Shown: positions 8,633-17,127 of the stretch, in pieces | How positions within the stretch are numbered: position 1 is the first letter of the stretch | How the letters are laid out: every line of letters begins with the position of its first letter | Origin: DASVTU01 sp036387415 | Lineage (GTDB): Bacteria; Acidobacteriota; Blastocatellia; Pyrinomonadales; Pyrinomonadaceae | Assembly: GCA_036387415.1 (NCBI GenBank) | Contig: DASVTU010000018.1 | Span: 1 to 64,000, forward strand | Reading direction: 5' to 3' | DNA: 64,000 nt | The notes under the pieces: model-generated | What the model was told of the DNA's origin: nothing | Database searches by the model: none | What the model saw: the letters and a program-made list of their open reading frames with translations, nothing else | Made by a program: the position numbers and the translations under genes

Positions 8633-10123
8633 ATGAAAGTAGTTGTTATCGGCAGCGGCTTCGGCGGTCTCTATGCGGCCATCCTCCTTCGCGCGCAGGG
8701 ACACGACGTGACGGTCGTCGAGAAGCGCGACAAGCCGGGCGGGCGGGCGTACGTCTACGAACAGGATGGTTTCATCTTCGACGGCGGCCCAACCATTCTC
8801 ACCGCGCCGTGGCTCATTCATGAACTCTTTGAGAAGTGCGGCAGACAGAGCAGTGATTATGTTCAACTCGTTCCGGTCGAACCCTTCTACAACATTCGCT
8901 TTGAGGACGGCTCGGTCTTTCACTACAACGGCGACCGCGAGAATCTTATCCGACAGATACGCGAATTCAATCCGCCTGACGTTCAAGGCTACGAGCGTTT
9001 TCTGCGCGAAGCCGAAAAGATTTTCAAGACCGGATTCGAGTTGATTGACAAGCCTTTCACGCGCGTCTCCGACATGCTGCGCGTCATTCCAGACCTCATC
9101 CGTTTACAGTCTTACAGGTCGGTTGCGTCGTTCGTCAGCCGCTACATCGCGGACGAGCGTCTGCGTCAGGTCTTCAGTTTTCATCCGCTTCTCGTCGGCG
9201 GCAATCCCTTCCAGAGCACGTCAATCTACGCGCTGATTCACAAACTCGAACAGGAGTACGGCGTCTGGTTTGCGATGGGCGGCACGGGCGCACTCGTCCA
9301 CGCCTTCGTCCGACTCTTCGAGGATATGGGCGGCACGCTTGTGCTCGACATGGAAGTTGACGAAATCATGATTGACGAACGGACGAGACGTGCGCGCGGC
9401 GTGCGCCTCAAGAACGGCGACGTGCTCGGAGCCGACGCGGTGGTGAGTAATTCGGATGTGGCGTTTACATATCTCCATCTCGTCGCGCCGCAGTTCAGGC
9501 GCAAGTACACCAAACGCAAACTTGAGCGGATGCGTTATTCGATGTCGCTCTTTGTCATCTACTTCGGCACCAACCGCCGTTACGACACAGTCGCGCATCA
9601 CGAAATTCTCATGGGGCCGCGTTATCGTGGTCTGCTCGAAGACATTTTCATACGCAAGCATCTCGCAGACGATTTCTCGCTCTATCTCCATCGACCCACG
9701 GCGACCGACCCAAGCCTCGCGCCCGCAGGTTGCGATAGTTGGTACGTCCTTTCGCCCGTACCGCATCTCGGCGGCAAGACCGATTGGCGCACACGCGCCA
9801 AGCCGTACCGCGATGCGATTATCAACTATCTCGAAGAACGTTATCTGCCCGACCTTTCAAAACACATCGTCACCGAACACTACATCGACCCGCTCCATTT
9901 CCGCGACACGCTCAACAGCCACATGGGCAGCGCGTTTTCGGTCGAACCCATCCTCACGCAGTCCGCATGGTTTCGCCCGCACAATCTCAGCGAAGACATC
10001 CCGAATCTCTATTTCGTCGGCGCGGGGACGCATCCCGGCGCGGGTCTGCCCGGTGTGATGAGTTCGGGGAAAATCGTGGCGGAGATGATTGGCGCGTCCG
10101 AGCGCGAAGCAGGCGGGCGATAG
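8633..10123 (+). CDS. crtI: Phytoene desaturase-family FAD oxidoreductase (CrtI-like)
   Basis: This 496-residue flavoprotein begins with a dinucleotide-binding VVVIGSGFGGLYAA, followed by EKRDKPGGRAYVYEQDGFIF. It ends with the CrtI signature LYFVGAGTHPGAGLPGV. CrtI enzymes desaturate phytoene toward lycopene in carotenoid synthesis at the inner membrane. Relatives (CrtN, CrtO, CrtD-type) act on other polyenes, and no phytoene synthase or cyclase lies nearby to fix the role. The ATG at 8633 follows directly on a heptad repeat arm and matches the family N-terminus. mtgA begins 46 nt downstream. Confidence 0.87.
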   Translation: MKVVVIGSGFGGLYAAILLRAQGHDVTVVEKRDKPGGRAYVYEQDGFIFDGGPTILTAPWLIHELFEKCGRQSSDYVQLVPVEPFYNIRFEDGSVFHYNGDRENLIRQIREFNPPDVQGYERFLREAEKIFKTGFELIDKPFTRVSDMLRVIPDLIRLQSYRSVASFVSRYIADERLRQVFSFHPLLVGGNPFQSTSIYALIHKLEQEYGVWFAMGGTGALVHAFVRLFEDMGGTLVLDMEVDEIMIDERTRRARGVRLKNGDVLGADAVVSNSDVAFTYLHLVAPQFRRKYTKRKLERMRYSMSLFVIYFGTNRRYDTVAHHEILMGPRYRGLLEDIFIRKHLADDFSLYLHRPTATDPSLAPAGCDSWYVLSPVPHLGGKTDWRTRAKPYRDAIINYLEERYLPDLSKHIVTEHYIDPLHFRDTLNSHMGSAFSVEPILTQSAWFRPHNLSEDIPNLYFVGAGTHPGAGLPGVMSSGKIVAEMIGASEREAGGR

Positions 10124-10169
10124 GTAGAAGCACGCACGCATTCCTGTTAAGATTCTCCGCGTTGAAGTT

Positions 10170-10928
10170 ATGTGGAGACTAATCAAAAAATGCGTGCTCG
10201 TCCTGCTCGCGCTCTTTACGCTGTGGATTGTCTACGAGGTGGTGACGTTTCCGCGTGTCGCCAAACTCAAGACCGAGAACCCCGCGACGACGAGCATGAT
10301 TGAGACGCGCATCAGCGAAGCGCGCAGAGAGGGACGCGAACCGCGTCGCGTGCAACAGTGGGTTCCGCTCGCACGCATCTCGCCCAACCTTCAACGCGCC
10401 GTGCTCGCGGGCGAAGATTCCAACTTCGTCGTTCACGACGGCTTCGACTACGAAGCCATCCAGAAGGCTTGGGAGGAGGCTCAACGCGAAGCGGCGAAAG
10501 AGGCGGAGGCAGAAGGCGAGCGAGACCAGTCGAGTTGGATTCCGGCGATGCCAAACTTCAAACGCGGCGCGTCAACCATCTCGCAGCAACTCGCCAAGAA
10601 TCTCTACCTCTCGTCCGAAAAGTCGTTTGCACGCAAACTGCGCGAAGCATTCCTCACATACTTCCTTGAACGCACGCTCCCCAAGCGTCGCATACTTGAA
10701 ATCTACCTGAACGTTATCGAGTGGGGCGACGGTATTTACGGCGCGGAGGCGGCGTCGCAGACATACTTTGGCAAACCCGCCGCCAATCTCGCGCCGCAGG
10801 AAGCCGCCTATCTCGCCGCCATGATTCCCAACCCGCGCACCGTCTTCAATCCCAAGGTAAACCCGCGCCGCGTCAAACGTCGTCAACGCATCATTCAGCG
10901 CGGCATGGCTCACGTTCGTCTGCCGTAG
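10170..10928 (+). CDS. mtgA: Monofunctional peptidoglycan glycosyltransferase
   Basis: This GT51-family enzyme polymerises lipid II into glycan strands at the outer face of the inner membrane. It has 252 residues. A single N-terminal transmembrane helix (about 8-28) anchors it, the catalytic glutamate is E82 in LAGEDSNF, and the second conserved block is GASTISQQLAKNL (133-145). The block EIYLNVIEWGDGIYGAEAA follows. Residues 102-132 form a charged, Ala/Glu-rich insertion, longer than in the E. coli protein. There is no transpeptidase domain. It is convergent with the Roadblock gene, and a strong shared terminator lies between them. Confidence 0.92.
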   Translation: MWRLIKKCVLVLLALFTLWIVYEVVTFPRVAKLKTENPATTSMIETRISEARREGREPRRVQQWVPLARISPNLQRAVLAGEDSNFVVHDGFDYEAIQKAWEEAQREAAKEAEAEGERDQSSWIPAMPNFKRGASTISQQLAKNLYLSSEKSFARKLREAFLTYFLERTLPKRRILEIYLNVIEWGDGIYGAEAASQTYFGKPAANLAPQEAAYLAAMIPNPRTVFNPKVNPRRVKRRQRIIQRGMAHVRLP

Positions 10929-10959
10929 TCACGTTTCAAAGTTTCAAGCCCTAAAATCG

Positions 10960-11009
10960 AAAGTTCCGGCACACAAAGCAAGATGTTTGCCTTTGCGTGC
11001 CGGAACTTT
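10960..11009. terminator. Bidirectional intrinsic terminator
   Basis: A 22-23 bp nearly perfect stem (10960-10981 with 10987-11009, both arms carrying AAAGTTCCGGCAC or its complement) encloses a short loop. A-rich and T-rich flanks lie on either side. It sits between convergent mtgA and the Roadblock gene and probably ends both transcripts. Confidence 0.8.
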
Positions 11010-11030
11010 GTTGTTAGAGAAGAACGCGTC

Positions 11031-11396
11031 TTAGATGGCGAACTCGCGTGCCAACGAGAGTTCGGCCTTGCGTAGCTCGAACCTGCCGCGACCCATGTTC
11101 CCATCGACGCGCATGGCGAGGACGACGAAATAGTCGCGTGTGAAGAGACGCGCGATGATGGTCATGTCTTCAAAGCCGACGACCATTTCACGCAGGCCGC
11201 CGAGGCCGGTGTCCTTGCCTGCGCGCTGTGCGTTGCGGACAAGCGAGGTCACTTCGGCAGCGGCGACATCAAGGTTGGCTTCGCTTCCTTCGGGCAGCAG
11301 CACCTTCTCGACGGCGATGCCGTCGGTGCCCATGATGAGCGCCGCCAGCGAGCCTTCAGTGCGTTCGATGATGTTTTCGAGTGCTTGACGGAACAT
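11031..11396 (-). CDS. Roadblock/LC7-domain protein
   Basis: This 121-residue single-domain protein belongs to the Roadblock/LC7 (MglB-like) family. The segment SLAALIMGTDGIAVEKVLLP matches the family start, and VGFEDMTIIARLFTRDYFVVLAM matches the central strands. Bacterial members dimerise and often act as GTPase-activating partners of small Ras-like GTPases such as MglA, which control polarity and type IV pilus motility. It is 14 nt downstream of pilQ and has an excellent AAAGGAGG Shine-Dalgarno sequence, so it is the last gene of the pilus operon. No MglA-type GTPase is visible in the window. The link to pilus polarity is inferred from position. Confidence 0.85.
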   Translation of the reverse strand: MFRQALENIIERTEGSLAALIMGTDGIAVEKVLLPEGSEANLDVAAAEVTSLVRNAQRAGKDTGLGGLREMVVGFEDMTIIARLFTRDYFVVLAMRVDGNMGRGRFELRKAELSLAREFAI

Positions 11397-11410
11397 CTTT
11401 TGAACCTCCT

Positions 11411-13609
11411 TTACGGGCGGACGGTTGCGTCGGGACGCGCTGACGGTTGCTGTTCGGTAGCGGCGGGCGCGGTGGTTGTCGTGGTAGGTCGCGACTGTGT
11501 GGGGACGGGCGTGTTGCTCTGCGGGTTGCCCATCGGCACGGGTTGCGAGATGGAAGTGGTGCGGGTCGAGTTGGAGACCGTGCCGTTCGTCGGTCGTCCC
11601 TGATAGTCTGGACGGTAGATGCGCGGCGTGATGAAGAAGAGGATTTCGGCGGTGGTGCGGTCGTTGGCGGAACGCTTGAACAGATTGCCGAGCACGGGCA
11701 CGGAGCCGAGTCCGGGCGTGCGGAATTTTCTGGAACTCTCCACGTCGTTGAGCACGCCGCCGATAACGGTGGTACCGCCGTCGGGCACAAGCACTTCGGT
11801 CTGCATGCGCTGCGTGTCGATGCCAGGCGCGCCACTACCGAAAGTGACGGTGGTGTTGACGGTGTTGTTTTCCGCAACTACACGGAGGATGACGGTTCCG
11901 ACATCGGTGATTTGCGGCGTGACCGAGAGACGCAGAGGCACTGAGACGTAGGTCGTGGTGAAGAGCAGAACGCCGTTCTGGCTGGCTCCGATTTGCGGCG
12001 TGATGACGGGAATTTGCTGTCCCGTTTCAATCTGCGCGGTGCGATTGTTGAGAGCGGTGACGCGCGGTGTGCCGACGAGTTTGGCGTTGCCCTGTCGTTC
12101 GGCGGCGGTGATGGCGGCATCAATGCGGACGGTTCCGAGGAAGCCCGTCGTGAGACCGATGATGGTGCTCGGAAGGTCTGCGCGCAGGACGTTGGTCGTA
12201 TCAAAATTGATTGCCCTGCCGTTGCGACCGAGGGCGACCGCCGAGAGTTCGACGCCGAGGTCGCGCGTGAAGTTGCGCGTGGCGAGCACGATGCGCGTCT
12301 CGATTTCGACTTGCGGTTCGGGTTGGTCGAGCAGTGTGACGAGTTGACGAATCGCTTCGATGTTGTCGCGGACATCGGTGATAATCAGAGTGTTGCTGCG
12401 ACCGTCAACTTCGACGCTGCCGCGACGCGAGAGGCGACGCGAAACGATGGGCAGAATTCCCTGCTCGCCACTCGCGCCAGTGGCGTCGCCGCCGGAGCCG
12501 CCCGAAAAACTTCCGGCGGTCGTGCCGCCCGCGAAGCCGCCAGCCGAACCTGCGGCCTGCGCCAACGTGCCGACGGCGCGTGCGTAGTTGAGTCGAATAA
12601 ATTCCGTCATGAGCGGCGCGCTACTCAGACGCGCTTCGGCAATCCTCGATTGAATGGCCGCTTCGGTGGCAATCACTTCGCCCGTCGCAACGCGCAGGAT
12701 AGAGCCTGTCGCGACGATGCCGAGACGATTGGCTTGCAAGATAGAATCGAGCGCGATGTTCCACGGAACTTCCGTGACGTTGACCGTGACGGGCACGGCC
12801 TTAACCGACGAGTCGATGACGAAGTTCACGCCGTACTGCTCCGTGATGTAGTTGAGAATGTCGCGGATGTCGGCGTTGACGACATTGAGATTGATGGGTT
12901 CGCCCATGAAGCCGGGGTCGCCGTAGCGTTTGCCCTGCGGCGTGACGGTGGTCATGGTCGGCGCGACGGGACGACGTTCCTGCGGGTTCTGTGCGTCGGC
13001 AGTTGAAGCTTCGGCGGACGAGACGGAAGTCTCGGACGAAGCGGCGACGCTGTTGCTGGTGTCGACGGGCGCAGGCGCGGCGACGGTTTTGGCTTCCGCC
13101 GGAACGGAGACGGCCGGGGTTGTCGTTTTGTTGTTAGTGGTTTCGACAGCTTTGGCGGCTTTGGCTTTTGTGTCGTTGTTGTCAGGCCAGAGTTCGAGGA
13201 CGAGTTTGTTGTCGGACAACTGCGAACGTTCGCGCACAGGCGCGCGCAGGGTCACTGTGAGACGCGGCATACTTTGGCCGCTCCTGGCGGTCGCCGTGCG
13301 TTCGACTCTCAGGCCAGCGATAAGCGGCGTCGAAACGGCGTAGACCGAAGCGAGTTTGGAAGCATCGACGCCGGGTAAATCGACGGCGAGCGTCTGACCA
13401 TCAGGACGGTGCACGGCGTAAGCCATCGGGGCTGTGCCCGCGATGACGATGCGTGTCGTCGTGCCGGAGACGGTGGCGCTGACGGCGGTGGCGACGGGCG
13501 GCGTAGTCTTTTCGTCGGCATGGACGAAGGGCGCGAGCAAACACACGAACAAGAGGACGAGCGTGCCTCTTGCGGTGAATGCAGGGAGTCGGTGTGGCTG
13601 GTAGGTCAT
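11411..13609 (-). CDS. pilQ: Type IV pilus secretin PilQ
   Basis: This outer-membrane secretin of the type IV pilus forms the gated pore through which the fibre passes. From ATG 13609 (AGGA about 10 nt upstream) it has 732 residues. It has a signal peptide ending near FVHA, an AMIN peptidoglycan-binding domain (about 40-150) and a low-complexity linker. Then follow an STN/secretin N-domain with INLNVVNADIRDILNYITEQ and the C-terminal secretin barrel with VPDGGTTVIGGV and TPGLGSVPVLGNLF. A Gly/Ala/Ser-rich insertion near FAGGTTAGSFSGGSGG lies in the N-domain region. The frame is open upstream to 13714, but that extension has no signal peptide logic. The C-terminal tail is Thr/Pro-rich. Confidence 0.93.
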   Translation of the reverse strand: MTYQPHRLPAFTARGTLVLLFVCLLAPFVHADEKTTPPVATAVSATVSGTTTRIVIAGTAPMAYAVHRPDGQTLAVDLPGVDASKLASVYAVSTPLIAGLRVERTATARSGQSMPRLTVTLRAPVRERSQLSDNKLVLELWPDNNDTKAKAAKAVETTNNKTTTPAVSVPAEAKTVAAPAPVDTSNSVAASSETSVSSAEASTADAQNPQERRPVAPTMTTVTPQGKRYGDPGFMGEPINLNVVNADIRDILNYITEQYGVNFVIDSSVKAVPVTVNVTEVPWNIALDSILQANRLGIVATGSILRVATGEVIATEAAIQSRIAEARLSSAPLMTEFIRLNYARAVGTLAQAAGSAGGFAGGTTAGSFSGGSGGDATGASGEQGILPIVSRRLSRRGSVEVDGRSNTLIITDVRDNIEAIRQLVTLLDQPEPQVEIETRIVLATRNFTRDLGVELSAVALGRNGRAINFDTTNVLRADLPSTIIGLTTGFLGTVRIDAAITAAERQGNAKLVGTPRVTALNNRTAQIETGQQIPVITPQIGASQNGVLLFTTTYVSVPLRLSVTPQITDVGTVILRVVAENNTVNTTVTFGSGAPGIDTQRMQTEVLVPDGGTTVIGGVLNDVESSRKFRTPGLGSVPVLGNLFKRSANDRTTAEILFFITPRIYRPDYQGRPTNGTVSNSTRTTSISQPVPMGNPQSNTPVPTQSRPTTTTTAPAATEQQPSARPDATVRP

Positions 13610-13742
13610 CTTTTTATCCTTTAGGGAATCACGCACAATCACCTTTGGCGTCCGCCACGCGCTAACGCTCGTATGATTGACAGCAAAGTCGCTCATTTGA
13701 AGCGCGCGCCGCACACGCGGAAGCGTCCGGGTTTTTGTTGAG

Positions 13743-13768
13743 AAAAAATCCCTGAAGCCCTCAGGGAA
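13743..13768 (-). terminator. Intra-operon intrinsic terminator/attenuator before pilQ
   Basis: Read on the minus strand, a 7-bp stem TCCCTGA/TCAGGGA with loop GGGCT is followed at once by six T residues (13748-13743). This is a compact rho-independent terminator lying between the end of pilP (13882) and the pilQ start (13609). Confidence 0.6.
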
Positions 13769-13823
13769 AACGGGTCAAAGAATGCGCTCTCGACGAGGGC
13801 GCGGCGGGTAAAGAGTCTGTGTG

Positions 13824-13860
13824 AAGCGCGCGGACGGCTCAGGCTTCTCGCCGCGCGCTT
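13824..13860. other. GC-rich hairpin in pilP-pilQ spacer
   Basis: A perfect 10-bp stem (AAGCGCGCGG at 13824-13833 with its complement at 13851-13860) encloses a 17-nt loop, just downstream of the pilP stop. It could stabilise the 3' end of a pilMNOP message or act as a processing site. No T-run follows it directly on the minus strand. Confidence 0.5.
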
Positions 13861-13881
13861 CGCCGTAACAGACGTGGGCGA

Positions 13882-14529
13882 CTACTGGTTGCCCTTCTCG
13901 GACGAAGCTTCTTCTTTCTTGAGGGCTCCGTCGGAAGAGGTCGAAAAGGTGTTTGTGTTGGTTGTGGCAGAGGCGGTTTTGGTCGTTCTCATTTCTTCGA
14001 CCACGGTGGGCTGACGCAAAGGTTTCGTTTCAACCGCCGTCTCTTTGCGTCCATCAGTCCAGGGGGTTTCGCGCCGGAAAACGAGGCGTCCCTCTTCGAT
14101 GGCGACGAGCAGGCCGTCGTAGAAATTTTCGCCGGGATAGATAACGTAGGAGAGACGAATCGGTGTGGCCTCAACCATCGCCGCATAACCGCGCGGCGTA
14201 CGAAAAATGCCCGTCACTTGGAGTTCGTTGATGAGCAGCGCGGTAGTCGGCTTGGGCGCGGGCTGCTGCGCGGACATGGCGGTGGCTTTCTTCGCCTTGT
14301 AGAGCGCGATGCGCTCGGTGATGGCGGGCGGCGTGATGGGCGTGGCGACCTTCTTGTTCTTGATGCGTTTGATGGGAGGCACGTACTTGTCGAACGGGTC
14401 GCGCTTGGTTGACTTGTAGGAAGTGTTCGACCCTTGCGCGGCGGCGAGGGTTGCGCCTGCCAGTAGCAGTGCGACCGAGGCGAGCGCGGCAAACATCGTG
14501 TTGCGAATCATTTTTGAATATTGCTTCAT
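13882..14529 (-). CDS. pilP: Type IV pilus assembly lipoprotein-like PilP
   Basis: This is the periplasmic connector between the PilN/PilO platform and the secretin PilQ. The protein has 215 residues. It has an N-terminal signal sequence (about 10-31, ending TLAAAQ), then the PilP-type segment KRDPFDKYVPPIKRIK and a small beta-domain with LQVTGIFRTPRGYAAMVEA and YPGENFYDGLLVAIEEGRLVF. A Ser/Thr/Glu-rich tail follows. The signal sequence lacks a lipobox cysteine, unlike classical PilP. CAGGAG precedes the ATG by about 7 nt. It lies between pilO (59 nt upstream) and pilQ. Confidence 0.85.
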   Translation of the reverse strand: MKQYSKMIRNTMFAALASVALLLAGATLAAAQGSNTSYKSTKRDPFDKYVPPIKRIKNKKVATPITPPAITERIALYKAKKATAMSAQQPAPKPTTALLINELQVTGIFRTPRGYAAMVEATPIRLSYVIYPGENFYDGLLVAIEEGRLVFRRETPWTDGRKETAVETKPLRQPTVVEEMRTTKTASATTNTNTFSTSSDGALKKEEASSEKGNQ

Positions 14530-14588
14530 TATCTGCTCCTGAAATTCTCACGCCGGATTGTCCGAAGGCGCGTTCTCTTTCACAGAAT

Positions 14589-15272
14589 TTATCTTGCTTG
14601 TGGGGCGGCGTTGGCGGCCTGACCGACGGCGGCTGTGGTGGCTTGCGCTGTGTTCGCGGCGGCGGGTTGTGCAGGTGCGACGCCTTGAAGCTTGTCGGGC
14701 GAAACGTAGTAGGCCGTGATAAGAAACTGCGCGTCGATGGTCTTGTTGTTATTCTCTTGCGCTTCGTTCTGGTCTGATTTGAGTTTGGTGACTTTGAAGT
14801 CGGTGATGGAGACGATGCGCTGGTATGCGGCCATCTGCGCGAAGAACGAACCCAGATTGTTATAGGTGCCGCTCACTTCGATTTCGATGGGCTTACCCGA
14901 ATAGAAATCCTGCTGCACTTCTTCCTTCGGCGTAAAGCGTCGCACGGTGAGACGCCCCTTCGCGCGGTCTTGGACGCCCTGCAACACCATCGTCAGTTCG
15001 CGTTGCTCAGGCAACAGAGCTTTGAGGTCGTCGTAGTCGGACTGTGCGCGGACGTAGGCGACCTTGAACTCTGTGAGTCGCTGCGAAGCGATTTGTGCGC
15101 GCGCGTTGGACTGTTGGAGAGTGGCGACGCGTTCCTGTATCTCGCGCGTTTCGGTGCGCGTGCCGCTGGTGATGAAATACCAGAAGCCACCGTAGAGGAG
15201 GAGCGCCAGACTGCCGAAGACGGCGAGTTGTATGTACCAGGGTTTTTCTTGCAGTGAATCCAGTTTGCTCAT
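14589..15272 (-). CDS. pilO: Type IV pilus inner-membrane platform protein PilO
   Basis: This bitopic inner-membrane protein pairs with PilN in the pilus alignment subcomplex. The 227-residue chain has one transmembrane helix (about 14-32, LAVFGSLALLLYGGFWYF). A periplasmic coiled coil (about 38-85) leads to a ferredoxin-like domain with LLPEQRELTMVL, IEIEVSGTYNNLGSFFAQMA and RIVSITDFKV, all typical of PilO. The C-terminal 35 residues are Ala/Gln/Thr-rich. Gene order pilN-pilO-pilP supports the call. Confidence 0.88.
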   Translation of the reverse strand: MSKLDSLQEKPWYIQLAVFGSLALLLYGGFWYFITSGTRTETREIQERVATLQQSNARAQIASQRLTEFKVAYVRAQSDYDDLKALLPEQRELTMVLQGVQDRAKGRLTVRRFTPKEEVQQDFYSGKPIEIEVSGTYNNLGSFFAQMAAYQRIVSITDFKVTKLKSDQNEAQENNNKTIDAQFLITAYYVSPDKLQGVAPAQPAAANTAQATTAAVGQAANAAPQAR

Positions 15273-15344
15273 CGGTTTTCGTTTCCCTTCAGGCGGTCGT
15301 GCGTCGTGTGCTGCCGCAGGCGTTTGGTTTTGACAGTTTGACGA

Positions 15345-16061
15345 CTACTTCTGCGCGATTTGATTGGCGGCGGGCGCGGCGGCGGTGGTGTTCCCCGTGG
15401 GCTGCGACGGCACGGCGACTTCGGCAGAACCCGGCGGCGTGTACTTGCATTTAATCTTGAACTTAACGGTCTCAGGCTTCGGCGCGCTCATGTCAATTGC
15501 GCCCTCTTCGGGCTTCAAATCCGACGCGGCGATTTCCACCTTCTTGCGCTCGGTTTCGATGCTTACGTTGCTGAAGAGACCGGACGAAAACTCAAGACTG
15601 CGACCGAATTGCGTGACCGCCGCCTCGTTCGGCGAATGTCCTTCGACGGTCAGCTCGCCCGCTTTCTGCTCGATGCTTTCCAGACGGAAATCGGCCACCG
15701 AAGGCAGACGGTCGTTTATCGACGAGAGCACAGAGACAGGCCCCTGCTGCGAGGCGCGCAACTTCTTGATGGCATCAATGCGTACTTGAATCTCGCTGAT
15801 TTTCTTCTCAAGTTCGCTCTGCTCTTTCTTGATGGCTTCCATGCGCGCGGCGATGGCCTCTTCGCGTTCGAGGTCGGCTTGAGCGGTGGCGTGAGCCGAG
15901 TTGGCGCTCATCCAGTCGAAACCCATGCCGAGAAACATCAGCGCGGCGACGACAAACAAGAGCATCCGGCTACGCATGCGCGGATTGGCAACTTTCGCTT
16001 CCACGACCGCGACGCTACGCGCTCGGTCAGTGACGGATTCTAAAAGGTTGATTTTTATCAT
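15345..16061 (-). CDS. pilN: Type IV pilus assembly protein PilN
   Basis: This inner-membrane protein's cytoplasmic N-terminus (MIKINLLE) binds PilM. The N-terminal motif KINLL is the PilM-binding peptide known for the family. A transmembrane helix (about 31-50) is followed by a long coiled coil (about 55-100) and a small periplasmic domain ending near KFKIKCKY. The start codon immediately follows the pilM stop with no gap, suggesting translational coupling. It has 238 residues, with an Ala/Thr/Gln-rich tail. Confidence 0.88.
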   Translation of the reverse strand: MIKINLLESVTDRARSVAVVEAKVANPRMRSRMLLFVVAALMFLGMGFDWMSANSAHATAQADLEREEAIAARMEAIKKEQSELEKKISEIQVRIDAIKKLRASQQGPVSVLSSINDRLPSVADFRLESIEQKAGELTVEGHSPNEAAVTQFGRSLEFSSGLFSNVSIETERKKVEIAASDLKPEEGAIDMSAPKPETVKFKIKCKYTPPGSAEVAVPSQPTGNTTAAAPAANQIAQK

Positions 16062-17123
16062 TTAGGCTTCAACTCCTCTCAAAGCGAGTCCGACCGCGAC
16101 CGCCATCTCCGGCACCACGTCTTTCATGTAATCAGGGTCAAAACGCCGTGCATCGACTTTAATCCGGCGAAACGGGTCGAAGGGTTCGACCGCAAGCTCG
16201 AAGCGGTTTGCCAGATATTCCGTCAAACCTTTCAACTTAGAACCGCCGCCCGAAATCAGAATCTTTTGCACGCCTCCATCGCCGTCTTCGGCGGTGGCGC
16301 GGTAGAAGTCGAAGGTCTTCTGAATCTCTAAAGCGAGCATGTCCGAGACTGTTTCGAGGACGGGTTCGATGTCGCGCGCCTCTGTGCCCAACGGCAACGA
16401 GCCGCCGCGTTTGACCGCTTCGGCCTGTTCATACGTCAACCCGAACTCTTTTTGCAGCAGCGCGGTGTACTGGTTGCCGCCGACCGAAACGTCGCGCGTA
16501 AACACGCTCTTGATGCCGTGCAGGATGTTGATGTTCATGGTCGAAGCGCCGATGTTGAGGAGCGCCACGGTTTGATCTGCCGAAGGCTGATAGTTGACTT
16601 CGTAGCAATTCTGCAAAGCGAAGGCGTCAACATCGATGACGGATGGATGCTTGCCCGCGAGTTGGATGGCCTGTTTGAGATTGGCGACGAATTCGCGCTT
16701 GCATGCCGCCATCAAAACGTGGAGCGAATCGGGGCCGGAGCCCACCACTTGATAATCCATGCTTACGTCGGCAATGTCGAAGGGGATATGTTCTTCGGCG
16801 TGCCAGTCAATCGACTCTTCCAACTCTTCGCGGCTCATCTGCGGCACGATGATGTTTTTGACAATCACCGAACTGCCCGACACGCCCGCCGCGACACGTT
16901 CGGTCTTTATCTGGTGTGTGCTGAACATTCCGGCGATAGCGTTCGACACGTCGTTCAACTCCATAATCTGCCCATCGACGACCGTGTCGGGTTGCAAGTG
17001 TTCGTAGCCGAGATGCGTCAGCGAGAGTTCGCCAATCTTGCCCTGTAGCTCAATCGCTTTGACGGAACTCGAACCAATATCCAGACCGACAATATTCTTT
17101 TTGCCGAGACTTTTTCTAAACAT
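16062..17123 (-). CDS. pilM: Type IV pilus assembly ATPase-like protein PilM
   Basis: This actin/FtsA-like cytoplasmic protein binds the PilN N-terminus and links the assembly ATPases to the membrane platform. From ATG 17123 it has 353 residues and begins MFRKSLGKKNIVGLDIGSSS, the family phosphate-1 loop. The second nucleotide-binding block LLNIGASTMNINIL and ILISGGGSKLKGLTEYLANR follow. GAGAGG lies about 13 nt upstream. The reading frame is open to 17228, but that extension is Arg/Pro/Ala-rich and not family-like. It is the first clear pil gene and lies about 580 nt downstream of a consensus promoter, with a riboswitch in the leader. Confidence 0.92.
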   Translation of the reverse strand: MFRKSLGKKNIVGLDIGSSSVKAIELQGKIGELSLTHLGYEHLQPDTVVDGQIMELNDVSNAIAGMFSTHQIKTERVAAGVSGSSVIVKNIIVPQMSREELEESIDWHAEEHIPFDIADVSMDYQVVGSGPDSLHVLMAACKREFVANLKQAIQLAGKHPSVIDVDAFALQNCYEVNYQPSADQTVALLNIGASTMNINILHGIKSVFTRDVSVGGNQYTALLQKEFGLTYEQAEAVKRGGSLPLGTEARDIEPVLETVSDMLALEIQKTFDFYRATAEDGDGGVQKILISGGGSKLKGLTEYLANRFELAVEPFDPFRRIKVDARRFDPDYMKDVVPEMAVAVGLALRGVEA

Positions 17124-17127
17124 GAAT

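Noticed and set aside
11993..13006. Plus-strand open frame of 337 codons across pilQ
   Set aside because: It is antisense to a complete secretin gene, with a highly charged, non-family translation.
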